Of a DNA stretch of 64,000 nucleotides, positions 1 through 8,476 are shown one piece after another. How positions within the stretch are numbered: the stretch's first letter is position 1; each line of letters begins with the position of its first letter. A program made the translations under genes and the position numbers. This DNA comes from Bacillus sp. USDA818B3_A. GTDB lineage: Bacteria > Bacillota > Bacilli > Bacillales > Cytobacillaceae. The stretch covers positions 35,512-99,511 of the forward strand of contig NZ_JAABNN010000017.1 in assembly GCF_009928415.1 (NCBI RefSeq). The letters run 5' to 3'. The notes below the pieces were generated by a model. The model searched no databases and was not told the DNA's origin. It was given only the letters and a program-made list of their open reading frames with translations.

Positions 1-352
1 GAAAAATTGCGGTGGAATCATGGGGTTGGCGGAAATAATAGAGAAATCGGCGGAAATACGACGGAAGTAGGCGGAATTACCGTTAGATTCGGCGGAAAAA
101 GCAGGAAAACCGGCGGGATTATTCAGAAAATCGGCGGAATTACGAGAAACCCCAGGATCAATGATTCTACTAAAAGGGAAAAATTGCGGTGGAATCATGG
201 GGTTGGCGGAAATAATAGAGAAATCGGCGGAATTACGATAGAAGTAGGCGGAATTAACGTTAGATTCGGCGGGAAAAGCGGGAAAACAGGCGGGATTATT
301 CAGAAAACCGGCGGAATTACGAGAAACCCCAGGATCAATGATTCTACTAAAA
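1..352. repeat. Two tandem 177-bp units built of 21-bp subrepeats
   Basis: Bases 1-177 are repeated almost exactly at 178-352, with a few substitutions. Each unit is itself a run of about six 21-bp subrepeats beginning GGCGGAAT or GGCGGAAA. Because 177 and 21 are both multiples of three, one plus-strand frame stays open through both units and reads as heptads starting Gly-Gly. That frame continues into iolE, but iolE has its own ribosome-binding site and start at 373, so the repeat is probably not translated as part of it. The left edge is cut by the window, so more copies may exist upstream. Confidence 0.85.
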
Positions 353-372
353 AGTACGGAGGGGGAAGTGAG

Positions 373-1263
373 ATGTTTCAAGATGTGAAACTGGCAATTG
401 CACCAATCGGTTGGACCAACGACGACATGCCAGAGTTAGGCGGGGAAATTACCTTCGAGCAATGTGTGAGTGAAATGGCACTTGCAGGATTTTCCGGCAG
501 TGAGGTAGGGAATAAATACCCCCGGGACACGGAAGTTCTAAAAAAGGCCTTAGGATTGCGGGGGCTTGAAATTGCCAGTGCCTGGTTTAGTGCCTTTTTA
601 ACCTCGAAGCCATTTGAAGAGAACACCAAAGCATTTATCGAACATCGAGACTTTTTACATGAAATGGGTGCGAAGGTCATAGTGGTTTCTGAACAAGGCA
701 ACAGCATTCAAGGCCAGATGGAGACCCCACTATTTGATCAGAAACCTGTTTTTACTGAAGACGAGTGGAAGCGTTTAGTCGAAGGTCTGCACCTTCTTGG
801 CGGCATTGCAGCCGAAAAAGGGATGAAAATTGTCTATCATCATCATATGGGAACAGGCATCCAAACCGCTGCGGAAATAGACCGGTTGATGGCAGAAACG
901 GACCCAGATAAGGTCTCACTGCTTTATGATACAGGCCATCTTGTTTTTTCAGGAGAAAATCATTTGCAGGTACTGACGAAACATATGGACCGTATTGAAC
1001 ATGTGCATTTAAAGGACGTCCGTATAGATGTAGCTAACAAGGTCCGTGAAGGGAAGTGGAGTTTCCTCCAAGCAGTAAAACAAGGAGTGTTTACTGTTCC
1101 TGGCGATGGAGTGATTGACTTTAAGCCAGTTTTCGAAGCATTAGCTGCGGCTGGCTATAAAGGCTGGTTTGTGGTTGAAGCCGAACAGGATCCAGCCATC
1201 GCCAATCCTTTGGAGTATGCTTTAAAAGCGCGCAACTATATCCGTGAGCAAAGCGGGCTATAA
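373..1263 (+). CDS. iolE: Inosose dehydratase (2-keto-myo-inositol dehydratase)
   Basis: The 296-residue product matches IolE from its first residues (IAPIGWTNDDMPELG near the N-terminus) and has the sugar-isomerase TIM-barrel plan, with YHHHMGTGIQ, LLYDTGH and HVHLKDVR in the expected order. IolE dehydrates 2-keto-myo-inositol to a diketone in the cytosolic myo-inositol pathway. I chose ATG 373 because GGAGGGGG lies just upstream at 358-365; the same frame runs open to base 7 only through tandem repeats. No other iol gene is visible, and the next genes handle arabinan and uronates, so it may act on a related keto-sugar or belong to an iol operon left of the window. Confidence 0.9.
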   Translation: MFQDVKLAIAPIGWTNDDMPELGGEITFEQCVSEMALAGFSGSEVGNKYPRDTEVLKKALGLRGLEIASAWFSAFLTSKPFEENTKAFIEHRDFLHEMGAKVIVVSEQGNSIQGQMETPLFDQKPVFTEDEWKRLVEGLHLLGGIAAEKGMKIVYHHHMGTGIQTAAEIDRLMAETDPDKVSLLYDTGHLVFSGENHLQVLTKHMDRIEHVHLKDVRIDVANKVREGKWSFLQAVKQGVFTVPGDGVIDFKPVFEALAAAGYKGWFVVEAEQDPAIANPLEYALKARNYIREQSGL

Positions 1264-1275
1264 AGGAGAACTAAC

Positions 1276-1395
1276 ATGCCATTGGTAGGTGTGAACATGG
1301 AATTGGGGCATACGATTGGAATTGATTTAGGCGGGACAAATGTTAGAGTGGCGCTAGTGGACTCGATTAATCTAGTGATTAACATGGCCATTTGA
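1276..1395 (+). pseudogene. Truncated ROK-family sugar kinase, N-terminal remnant
   Basis: An ATG behind AAAGGAG, 12 bases after the iolE stop, opens a 39-codon frame reading HTIGIDLGGTNVRVALVDS. This is the phosphate-1 (ATP-binding) motif that starts ROK-family glucokinases. The frame then ends at TGA with no kinase domain, and the following bases lead straight into the abfA ribosome-binding site. It looks like the 5' end of a kinase whose remainder was deleted. The short peptide could still be translated in the operon, but cannot be a functional kinase. Confidence 0.7.
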
Positions 1396-1438
1396 TTTAA
1401 GAGATACTAACTGACAGATGATAAAAGGATGAGTAAAT

Positions 1439-2950
1439 ATGACCAATAATAAAGCAAAAATGATTTTGGAAAAAGATTTTAAAGTTTCTGAGATTGATAA
1501 CCGTATTTATGGTTCTTTCATTGAGCATTTAGGCAGAGCTGTTTATGGCGGTATTTATGAGCCAGGACATCCTCAGGCTGATGAAAATGGCTTCCGCCAG
1601 GATGTTATGGAAATGGTTAAAGAACTTCAAGTCCCGTTAGTCCGTTATCCTGGTGGAAACTTTGTTTCCGGTTATAACTGGGAGGATGGGGTAGGCCCGG
1701 TGGAAAACCGTCCGCGCCGATTAGAATTGGCATGGCGTACAGTTGAAACCAATGAAATTGGAACGAATGAGTTTATGAAATGGGCTAATCTAGTAAATGC
1801 AGAGGTGAACATGGCTGTAAACCTTGGAACCCGCGGCATTGATGCGGCTAGAAATCTAGTCGAGTATTGTAATCATCCAGGCGGTTCATACTATAGTGAT
1901 TTACGTATCTCTCATGGCGTAAAGGATCCTTATGGGATAAAAACTTGGTGTCTAGGCAACGAAATGGACGGCCCATGGCAAATTGGCCACAAGACCGCTG
2001 CTGAATATGGCCGGATTGCCCAAGAAGCGGCAAAAGTAATGAAATGGGTCGACCCAACGATTGAGCTAGTTGCCTGTGGAAGCTCAAGCCGCACGATGCC
2101 TACTTTTGCAGATTGGGAGGCCACTGTACTTGATCATACGTATGACCATGTTGAATATATCTCCCTTCATCAATATTATGGGAATCGCGACAATGATCTC
2201 TCTAACTATTTAGCTCTTTCCCTTGAAATGGATGATTTTATTCGTTCTGTCATTTCAATCGCTGACTATATTAAAGCGAAAAAGCGCGGCAAAAAGAATA
2301 TTAATCTTGCATTTGATGAATGGAATGTTTGGTACCACAGTAATGAAGCAGATCAGAAGATTCAACCATGGAGTATTGCTCCTCCGCAGCTTGAAGATAT
2401 TTATACTTTTGAAGATGCTTTATTAGTTGGTTGTATGCTGATTACCATGTTAAAGCATGCAGACCGATTAAAGATCGCTTGCCTTGCTCAATTAGTGAAC
2501 GTCATTGCTCCGATTATGACTGATAATGGGGGGAAGGCGTGGAAACAAACCATTTTCTATCCATATATGCATGCTTCTGTTTATGGTAGAGGTGTGGCAT
2601 TAAATCCTATTATTTCAAGCCCTAAATATGATAGCAAAGATTTCACCGATGTTCCGTACCTAGAATCCACTGCTGTTTATAACGAGGAGAATGAACAGTT
2701 GACGATCTTTGCCGTAAACCGCCATTTACAGGAAGGCTTGGAATTAGAAGTGGATATTCGTAACTTCGAAGGCTATGAAGTAATGGAACATATCGTTCTT
2801 GAAAATGATGACATAAAGCTTACCAACTCAGCAAATGGGACTCCTGTCGCGCCACATTCCAATGGGGATGCGAGGTCAGAAAATGGCCGAGTTTCAACCG
2901 TGCTTCCAAAGTTATCGTGGAATGTAATCCGACTGGCGAAGCGCAAGTAA
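1439..2950 (+). CDS. abfA: GH51 alpha-L-arabinofuranosidase, intracellular
   Basis: This 503-residue protein has the usual length and architecture of GH51: a TIM barrel (about 1-385) and a C-terminal beta-sandwich. It releases terminal L-arabinofuranose from arabino-oligosaccharides. The acid/base glutamate is in WCLGNEMDGPW at E175, and the nucleophile is in FDEWNVWY at E294, the positions known in the Geobacillus enzyme. There is no signal peptide, so it acts in the cytosol on imported oligomers. ATG 1439 follows AAAGGATGAG. No AraR box was seen upstream, unlike the arabinan locus at 36 kb. A hairpin separates it from kduI. Confidence 0.95.
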   Translation: MTNNKAKMILEKDFKVSEIDNRIYGSFIEHLGRAVYGGIYEPGHPQADENGFRQDVMEMVKELQVPLVRYPGGNFVSGYNWEDGVGPVENRPRRLELAWRTVETNEIGTNEFMKWANLVNAEVNMAVNLGTRGIDAARNLVEYCNHPGGSYYSDLRISHGVKDPYGIKTWCLGNEMDGPWQIGHKTAAEYGRIAQEAAKVMKWVDPTIELVACGSSSRTMPTFADWEATVLDHTYDHVEYISLHQYYGNRDNDLSNYLALSLEMDDFIRSVISIADYIKAKKRGKKNINLAFDEWNVWYHSNEADQKIQPWSIAPPQLEDIYTFEDALLVGCMLITMLKHADRLKIACLAQLVNVIAPIMTDNGGKAWKQTIFYPYMHASVYGRGVALNPIISSPKYDSKDFTDVPYLESTAVYNEENEQLTIFAVNRHLQEGLELEVDIRNFEGYEVMEHIVLENDDIKLTNSANGTPVAPHSNGDARSENGRVSTVLPKLSWNVIRLAKRK

Positions 2951-2957
2951 AAAGTTG

Positions 2958-3004
2958 TCTCCCTATCCTTTCAAGCATTAGATTGGAATAGGGAGATATA
3001 TTTT
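2958..3004 (+). terminator. Hairpin between abfA and kduI
   Basis: TCTCCCTAT at 2958-2966 pairs with ATAGGGAGA at 2988-2996, followed by a T-rich run. It is likely a weak or partial terminator inside the cluster. Confidence 0.5.
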
Positions 3005-3031
3005 CTTCAATCTAGTTCAATAAAGGAGATT

Positions 3032-3868
3032 ATGAAAATGGAAACACGTTATGCAAACCATCCTGAGGAAATTAAAAGATATACAACAGACGAATTGAGA
3101 TCACACTTTTTGGTGGAAACACTTTTTGAAGCTGATCAAGTGCATTTAACTTATACACATGTTGACCGAATGATCTTTGGCGGGGTCACTCCTGCTAAAC
3201 AAGAATTAACGATTAAACTGGATAAAGAGTTAGGGGTTAATTATTTCTTGGAACGGCGTGAGATGGGGATTATTAACATCGGCGGAGAAGGGGTTGTCAC
3301 CCTTGACGGTGTGGATTATGATATGGTCCGCTATGACGGCCTATATGTGGGGAAAGGAACGGAGGAAGTGTTATTCCGTTCAAAGGACGCTGCTAATCCA
3401 GCAAAATTTTATATTAACTCAACTCCTGCCCATCATAAATATCCAACGGTGAAAATTGATATAAACGAAATTAAACCGCTTGAAGCAGGGGCAAATGGGA
3501 CATTAAATGAACGTAAAATCCATCAATATATCCATCCGAATGTCTGTGAAAGCTGCCAGCTCCAAATGGGTTTGACGATGCTGTCTCCTGGCAGTGTTTG
3601 GAATACCATGCCTTGCCATACTCATGAACGCAGGATGGAAGTATATTTATATTTTGATATGGAACCAGACACACGTGTTTTCCACTTTATGGGCAAACCT
3701 GAGGAAACAAGACATTTAGTGCTTAAAAATGAACAAGCTGCCATTTCGCCGAGCTGGTCGATTCATACGGGTACCGCAACAAGTAACTACACGTTTATTT
3801 GGGGGATGTGCGGTGAAAACATCACGTATGACGACATGGATCATGTGAAGATGGAAGATTTAAAATAA
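3032..3868 (+). CDS. kduI: 5-dehydro-4-deoxy-D-glucuronate isomerase
   Basis: The product (278 residues, the normal length of KduI) interconverts 5-keto-4-deoxyuronate and 2,5-diketo-3-deoxygluconate after unsaturated uronates are released from pectin or other polyuronides. It is a cupin-fold zinc enzyme; the metal-binding HTHERRMEVY segment is present near residue 197, and the HPNVCESCQLQMG segment typical of KduI lies before it. AAAGGAG precedes ATG 3032; a second ATG two codons later is also possible. Its partner KduD is encoded two genes downstream, giving the standard KduI-KduD pair. Confidence 0.95.
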   Translation: MKMETRYANHPEEIKRYTTDELRSHFLVETLFEADQVHLTYTHVDRMIFGGVTPAKQELTIKLDKELGVNYFLERREMGIINIGGEGVVTLDGVDYDMVRYDGLYVGKGTEEVLFRSKDAANPAKFYINSTPAHHKYPTVKIDINEIKPLEAGANGTLNERKIHQYIHPNVCESCQLQMGLTMLSPGSVWNTMPCHTHERRMEVYLYFDMEPDTRVFHFMGKPEETRHLVLKNEQAAISPSWSIHTGTATSNYTFIWGMCGENITYDDMDHVKMEDLK

Positions 3869-3902
3869 TAGATTTCTTAATTGGAAAGAGGTGATAGACA
3901 TA

Positions 3903-4736
3903 ATGAATCTAGGTGTAAGAGGCCATGACTTTGAGAAACGCCCGTTAAATGAGTTAACAAGAGTAATGGCTGATAAAGGGTTAAACTGTGTTCAGCTAGT
4001 CTTAAAAAAATCTCTTGATGTAAATTCAGATTTGGGAAGTTTAAGTCCAGGCTATGCCCAGCATATCCGAAAGGCATTTTCTTCAGAAAATATCGAAATT
4101 GCCGTGCTTGGCTGCTATTTTAATATGATTCATCCCGATCCAATGGAAAGAAGATATGGAATCGAGCGATTCAAGGAGCATATAAGGTATGCCAGAGATT
4201 TTGGCTGCAGTATTGTTGCTAGCGAAACGGGCAATGTAAATGCTGAGATTATTTATACAGAAGAAAATTTCAGAGAAGAACCATTCCAAGAGGTAGTAAC
4301 AACTGTACGCGAATTAGTTGAAGAGGCTGAAAAATTTGGAGTTATTGTAGGAGTAGAGGCCGGGGTGAACCATCCAATCTATTCCCCAAAGACATTGAGA
4401 AGGCTGTTAGACAGTGTTCCTTCCAATAATCTTCAAGTCGTTTTGGATCCAGTCAATTTTTTAACAATCGATAACTATCAAGATCAAGAAAATGTTTTTC
4501 TAGAGGCACTGGAGCTATTGGGGGACAGAATTGCTGTCTTGCATGCAAAGGATTTTATCGTAGAGGGCGGCAGGCTGGTAACGACAGCTGTTGGTAAAGG
4601 TCTATTAAACTATGATTTCATATTCCCTTTAATTAAAGCTAAGAAGCCATTTATTCAAATTATAATGGAAGAGACAGAAGAGCCGTTTATTGAAGATAGT
4701 TTAATGTATTTACGAAAAAAATATGAACAGGCATGA
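3903..4736 (+). CDS. Sugar phosphate isomerase/epimerase family protein (TIM barrel)
   Basis: This 277-residue protein belongs to the xylose-isomerase-like TIM-barrel (AP endonuclease 2) superfamily. Metal-ligand segments are visible: SETGNV, VGVEAGVNHP, VVLDPVNF and AVLHAKDF, followed by IIMEETEEPF near the C-terminus. Members include keto-sugar epimerases, isomerases and dehydratases acting in the cytosol. The exact substrate cannot be read from sequence. Its position between kduI and kduD suggests a keto-uronate or deoxy-sugar intermediate. I chose ATG 3903 because AAGAGGTG (3886-3893) is well spaced for it; a GTG at 3891 lies inside that site. The gene overlaps the frame of the next by four bases, but the likely kduD start is further in. 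Confidence 0.75.
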   Translation: MNLGVRGHDFEKRPLNELTRVMADKGLNCVQLVLKKSLDVNSDLGSLSPGYAQHIRKAFSSENIEIAVLGCYFNMIHPDPMERRYGIERFKEHIRYARDFGCSIVASETGNVNAEIIYTEENFREEPFQEVVTTVRELVEEAEKFGVIVGVEAGVNHPIYSPKTLRRLLDSVPSNNLQVVLDPVNFLTIDNYQDQENVFLEALELLGDRIAVLHAKDFIVEGGRLVTTAVGKGLLNYDFIFPLIKAKKPFIQIIMEETEEPFIEDSLMYLRKKYEQA

Positions 4737-4759
4737 ATAGGATAGGAGTTGGGGCAAAT

Positions 4760-5515
4760 ATGCAATCATTATTTACATTGAAAGGAAAAGTAGCGCTTGT
4801 TACGGGAGCCAGCCGGGGCTTGGGGCAGGGAATTGCCGTTGGGCTTGCGGAGGCAGGCGCATCTGTTATTGGGGCAGGAATGAGTGATATGACGGAAACC
4901 CGTAATCAAATAGAGGCTGTTGGTGGAGTTTTTCATGAAATAAAGGCCGATTTGTCTAAGCAAGGTGCTGCTTCCCAACTCACAGTGGATGCCCTTTCCG
5001 TTTTGGGGCAAATTGATATTTTAGTAAACAATGCTGGAATTATCCGCCGTGCTGAAGCGGTAAATACTCAGGATGAAGACTGGTATGATGTCATCAATGT
5101 CAACCAGCATGCAGTTTTTCAACTATGCCGGGAAATCGGGAAGCATATGATTGAAAAAGGTTCTGGGAAAATCATCAATATTGCCTCGATGCTATCGTTC
5201 CAAGGTGGATTGCGTGTTCCTGCCTATACGGCAAGTAAACATGCTGTTGCTGGTTTAACGAAATCATTTGCCAATGAGTGGGCAGGTAAAGGGGTAAATG
5301 TAAATGCAATCGCACCTGGTTATTTTGAAACCGATAATACCGCGCCAATTCGGGGAAATGCTGATCGCCATGCTTCCATTACCGCTAGGATCCCTCAAGG
5401 GCGCTGGGGCAGACCGGAGGATTTAAAAGGCGCTGTGGTGTTTCTTGCTTCGGAAGCGTCAAACTATGTAAATGGCCATATTTTATGCGTGGATGGCGGA
5501 TGGATGAGCTCCTGA
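4760..5515 (+). CDS. kduD: 2-dehydro-3-deoxy-D-gluconate 5-dehydrogenase (SDR)
   Basis: The 251-residue product is a classical short-chain dehydrogenase: TGASRGLGQGI for cofactor binding, NNAGI, a catalytic serine region IASMLSF, YTASKHA with the Tyr-Lys pair, and a typical VDGGW end. Length and the start MQSLFTLKGKVALVTG match KduD, which reduces 2,5-diketo-3-deoxygluconate to 2-keto-3-deoxygluconate with NADH. ATG 4760 follows AGGAG at 4744-4748; an upstream ATG at 4733 overlaps the previous stop and lacks a good site. Gluconate 5-dehydrogenase activity cannot be excluded, but adjacent kduI favours KduD. A strong terminator closes the operon. Confidence 0.9.
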   Translation: MQSLFTLKGKVALVTGASRGLGQGIAVGLAEAGASVIGAGMSDMTETRNQIEAVGGVFHEIKADLSKQGAASQLTVDALSVLGQIDILVNNAGIIRRAEAVNTQDEDWYDVINVNQHAVFQLCREIGKHMIEKGSGKIINIASMLSFQGGLRVPAYTASKHAVAGLTKSFANEWAGKGVNVNAIAPGYFETDNTAPIRGNADRHASITARIPQGRWGRPEDLKGAVVFLASEASNYVNGHILCVDGGWMSS

Positions 5516-5519
5516 CACT

Positions 5520-5547
5520 AAAAAAGGGAGTTGGTCCCTTTTTTTAG
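5520..5547 (+). terminator. Rho-independent terminator after kduD
   Basis: AAAAAGGGA, loop GTTGG, TCCC followed by seven T residues. Confidence 0.85.
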
Positions 5548-5646
5548 CTATTCTTAGATTGAAAATTCCGTTAAATAGATTCATTTGTTAGGTAAGCCTT
5601 TTTTTAAAGTAATAAAAAAACTAGTTTAATAGGGGAGAGGACCAAA

Positions 5647-7431
5647 GTGAAAAAAATAACGAAACATCTTTCCATTGCCGCATTGTCTCTGCCGTTACTT
5701 CTAACTTCCTTTAATGGAAGCAAAGTGAGTGCGTCTGCAAATCTTCCAACGAACGTAAATCCTGCGGAACAGCCAGCTTGGGGGTATTTTGTAGATACAT
5801 ACAAAAATAACAATACCGCCAATATGACGGTGAATTCAAACCCGACCATTGGGGTGCTTTCTGAATTTAATAAGTTATGGGCTCCCGGTCCTACTTGGGA
5901 TACTGGGACCAAACTTAACAGCGCTGTACTGGATGCCAACATTCAAAAGGTACTGGACATTACAAGCAGCCGTACTTCCAACCAAGAGGAAGCCGCCTAT
6001 TTCGATGAGCGCAGGGGCCAAAGCTACAGCGTCATCGATGGGCTTGGTTCGCTAACTGATGTTTATCGTGAAAACGCCGGGGCGACAACCACCATCAGCA
6101 GTGTACCGACAGATGCTGAGACTGTAAAATATAATGATGGCGGGACCGATGCAGGACTAACTGATTCTAATCTTGGCAACATCGTAAATTTGGTTAAGAC
6201 TTTGCGAGGCAACTTTTCATCCACAACACCGGCTAAGAATTACTATAGTTATATGCGCCCGTTTCGCTGGGCCAGCCCTGACATTGTCGTTCCGTCCATT
6301 CGTTCTTCTATAGACCCGGATCCAAGCAAAAATGGCGGCTTCCCGAGCGGCCATACTAACGCGGCTTATCTTGCTTCTCTTGCGATGGCCTATGCCGTTC
6401 CGGAACGCTATCAGGAAATGCTTACTCGTGCTTCGGAGCTTGGTAACAACCGGATTGTTGCCGGTATGCACTCTACCCTTGACGTCATTGGCGGACGTGT
6501 GATGGCGACCGCACTGGCAGCGTCGATTCTGTCCGATCCGGCCAATGAGGGCCTGAAAAAGGCGGCTTATGACGAAGCTCAAACAAAATTGTTAACCCAA
6601 ACGGGTACAGCGGTAGATCGCTTTGCAGATTACGACAAGAACAAAAAAGATTTTACACAACGATTAACCTATGGATTTGACCAGATTAACTCAACTGCCA
6701 AACCAATGGTTGTTCCTAAGGGAGCAGAAGTCTTGCTGGAAACACGCCTTCCGTATCTTGACAGCACTCAGCGCCGCTGGGTTTTAGCCACGACTGGCCT
6801 TCCTTCCGGCTATCCTGTACTTGACGATCCTGAGGGATGGGGACGGTTAAATCTATTCGCAGCAGCAGATGGCTATGGTGCTTTCGCCCAAGACGTAACG
6901 GTGGCGATGGATGCTTCGAAAGGTGGTTACAATGCATTTGACCGCTGGCGCAACGATATCTCCGGTACAGGAAAGCTGAATAAAGAGGGGACAGGTACGT
7001 TAGTACTGCAAGGCCAGAATACTTACACTGGTGGTACAGTGATCGACCAAGGTACACTAGAAGGTGATTCTGAGACGGCTTTTGGCAGCGGGGATGTTGT
7101 GAATAACGGAGGCACACTCGAAGAAAATGTTTCCGGAAAATTAGTCATAGGCGGAAATTACACACAATCTAGCGAGGGAACGCTTAAGCTTACTCTTGAT
7201 CATCCAAATAATGTGGTTGATATTGAAGGAAAAGCCAGCATTAACGGCACATTACTCTTGGATTTTTCAGATAACATTGTACTTGATAAAGAAATAACGC
7301 TCATAAGCTATAATAAGAATCAACATAGAGGAAAATTTACTTCCGTTGAGACAGTAGGTTTACCAAGCCAGTATAAAGTCAAAGTTATCTATAAATCAGA
7401 TGAAATCCTGTTAAAAGTCATTAAAAAATAG
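5647..7431 (+). CDS. Secreted PAP2-family acid phosphatase with autotransporter-type repeat tail
   Basis: The product (594 residues, GTG start behind AGGGGAGAGG) has a signal peptide (about 1-30, ending near VSASA). The phosphatase domain has all three PAP2 motifs: K197-x6-R204-P205, P233-S-G-H236, and R269-x5-H275-x3-D279, with Asn in place of the usual Ser before R269. It should hydrolyse phosphate monoesters outside the cell. From about residue 430 the sequence changes to a Gly/Thr/Asn-rich repeat (GTGTLVLQGQNTYTGGT, GSGDVVNNGGTLEEN) that resembles the autotransporter-associated beta-strand repeat of Gram-negative passenger domains. There is no translocator barrel, LPXTG or S-layer motif. 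The gene stands alone between two terminators. Confidence 0.85.
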   Translation: MKKITKHLSIAALSLPLLLTSFNGSKVSASANLPTNVNPAEQPAWGYFVDTYKNNNTANMTVNSNPTIGVLSEFNKLWAPGPTWDTGTKLNSAVLDANIQKVLDITSSRTSNQEEAAYFDERRGQSYSVIDGLGSLTDVYRENAGATTTISSVPTDAETVKYNDGGTDAGLTDSNLGNIVNLVKTLRGNFSSTTPAKNYYSYMRPFRWASPDIVVPSIRSSIDPDPSKNGGFPSGHTNAAYLASLAMAYAVPERYQEMLTRASELGNNRIVAGMHSTLDVIGGRVMATALAASILSDPANEGLKKAAYDEAQTKLLTQTGTAVDRFADYDKNKKDFTQRLTYGFDQINSTAKPMVVPKGAEVLLETRLPYLDSTQRRWVLATTGLPSGYPVLDDPEGWGRLNLFAAADGYGAFAQDVTVAMDASKGGYNAFDRWRNDISGTGKLNKEGTGTLVLQGQNTYTGGTVIDQGTLEGDSETAFGSGDVVNNGGTLEENVSGKLVIGGNYTQSSEGTLKLTLDHPNNVVDIEGKASINGTLLLDFSDNIVLDKEITLISYNKNQHRGKFTSVETVGLPSQYKVKVIYKSDEILLKVIKK

Positions 7432-7438
7432 TTAGTTC

Positions 7439-7481
7439 AAAAAACCCCATTCCAGTCACCTTGACCGGAATGGGGTTTTTG
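7439..7481 (+). terminator. Rho-independent terminator after the PAP2 phosphatase gene
   Basis: AAAACCCCATTCC pairs with GGAATGGGGTTTTT across a 13-base loop. Confidence 0.9.
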
Positions 7482-7526
7482 CGTGTAATGCGATATGAAG
7501 TTACCATAATGACAAACGGTAACCAA

Positions 7527-7631
7527 TTATTTTTTAATAGTGACTATTAAAATCCCCCATAGAATAGCTGAAAACAATGTCCCCCAAAAGCATCCTTCGG
7601 CAAAGGAACCTTTTTTATCATTTGGCTGCAT
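7527..7631 (-). CDS. 34-residue membrane peptide, overlapping the gene upstream of it
   Basis: The ATG at 7631 lies inside the 3' end of the next gene on this strand and overlaps it by 14 bases in another frame, so translation may be coupled. The peptide starts MQPNDKKGSF and then has one hydrophobic segment, WGTLFSAILWGILIVTI, ending in KK. This is the plan of a single-pass micro-membrane protein. No family is recognised. It is too short to be certain. Confidence 0.45.
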   Translation of the reverse strand: MQPNDKKGSFAEGCFWGTLFSAILWGILIVTIKK

Positions 7632-7761
7632 TAATTTCATCGTTCCCTATCTTTGCCTGTAATCTTTTGCTCTCGTACCATTCCACAATCTTTCGTTCTT
7701 TAGCGGTTAAATAACAGGATTTAATACTAAGTGCATTTTTTCTCATGTTACTTTTATTCAT
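7618..7761 (-). CDS. 47-residue basic hypothetical protein
   Basis: ATG 7761 on the minus strand follows a near-perfect TAGGAGG ribosome-binding site (plus-strand 7767-7773), which is the main support for a real gene. The product begins MNKSNMRKNALS and contains CYLTAKERKIVEWYESKR; it is basic and probably helical. No family is recognised. Its end overlaps the start of the small membrane peptide gene, so the two look like a two-gene unit. They lie opposite in direction to the neighbouring genes. Confidence 0.5.
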   Translation of the reverse strand: MNKSNMRKNALSIKSCYLTAKERKIVEWYESKRLQAKIGNDEINAAK

Positions 7762-8476
7762 TTTTTCCTCCTAAGTGATCGTACGGAGGTCAATTGTTTC
7801 GGTAACTGGCTAGCATAGTCAATGACCTTAGCCCCTATAGTTTTGCGTAACCATCTTTCAATGGTGCTGCCCTTTCGTACGATTGATGATATGAATAGTA
7901 TAAAATAGTCCAATTAGGATGGGAAGGAATCTGTCTCTATTTATCGATTTCTGTCGAATAGTCCTAGAAGTAATTAGTAAAGGGTAAGAATCCATAGTAG
8001 ATTGGAACTTACCCTTAGATTTTTTTATACATACATAGCCCTATATAACAAAGTGAATCCATAGTTTCAGCCAACCGTAAAACGCAATCCATAAATGGAA
8101 CACTAAGAGATCTCCCCCAAAATAATACTACTGCTTGTCCATAACCAGCCACTCCTATTCCAGTTATAGATTGCCTTTATGTTTTTTATTGTTTAATTAA
8201 CTATATTGAGATCGCTTTTAAAATTATAGGTCAGTTGACTAAATTATTAAATGCTTTACGTCAGTACTTAAGGCTTTATATCTAATTGATATCATTCTAA
8301 AAAACAAAAAAAGGAATGTTTTGGGGGTGTTTTAAATATAAGGAAATTTTAGTAAAATGTTTGAGTACTAGGAGGTAGTTAATAGATGAACTAGAAAATC
8401 TGTTTCTAAAATGGCAAAAGAGAACGGAATTTACCTTTATCGGACACGCATGTATAAATTTATATGGGGGGATAAC
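7762..8476. other. Intergenic stretch without a convincing gene
   Basis: About 700 bases. It holds one hairpin at 7980-8027 and AT-rich sequence before the phospholipase-D-like gene. No intact reading frame with a plausible start was seen. Confidence 0.5.
7980..8027. terminator. Hairpin with a T-run
   Basis: AAGGGTAAG (7980-7988) pairs with CTTACCCTT (8008-8016) and is followed by a run of seven T. No gene ending just before it was recognised on the plus strand. Confidence 0.5.

Noticed and set aside
1..352. Possible CRISPR array because of regular repeats
   Set aside because: The 21-base units are contiguous and related to each other; there are no unique spacers and no cas genes.
7..372. 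A 122-codon N-terminal extension of IolE made of Gly-Gly heptads
   Set aside because: It comes only from the tandem repeats staying in frame. IolE has a strong ribosome-binding site and a family-typical start at 373.
6217..7117. Long antisense frames inside the PAP2 gene, and similar ones inside the aco and UxaA genes
   Set aside because: They are mirror frames of strongly supported genes and have no ribosome-binding sites or protein families.
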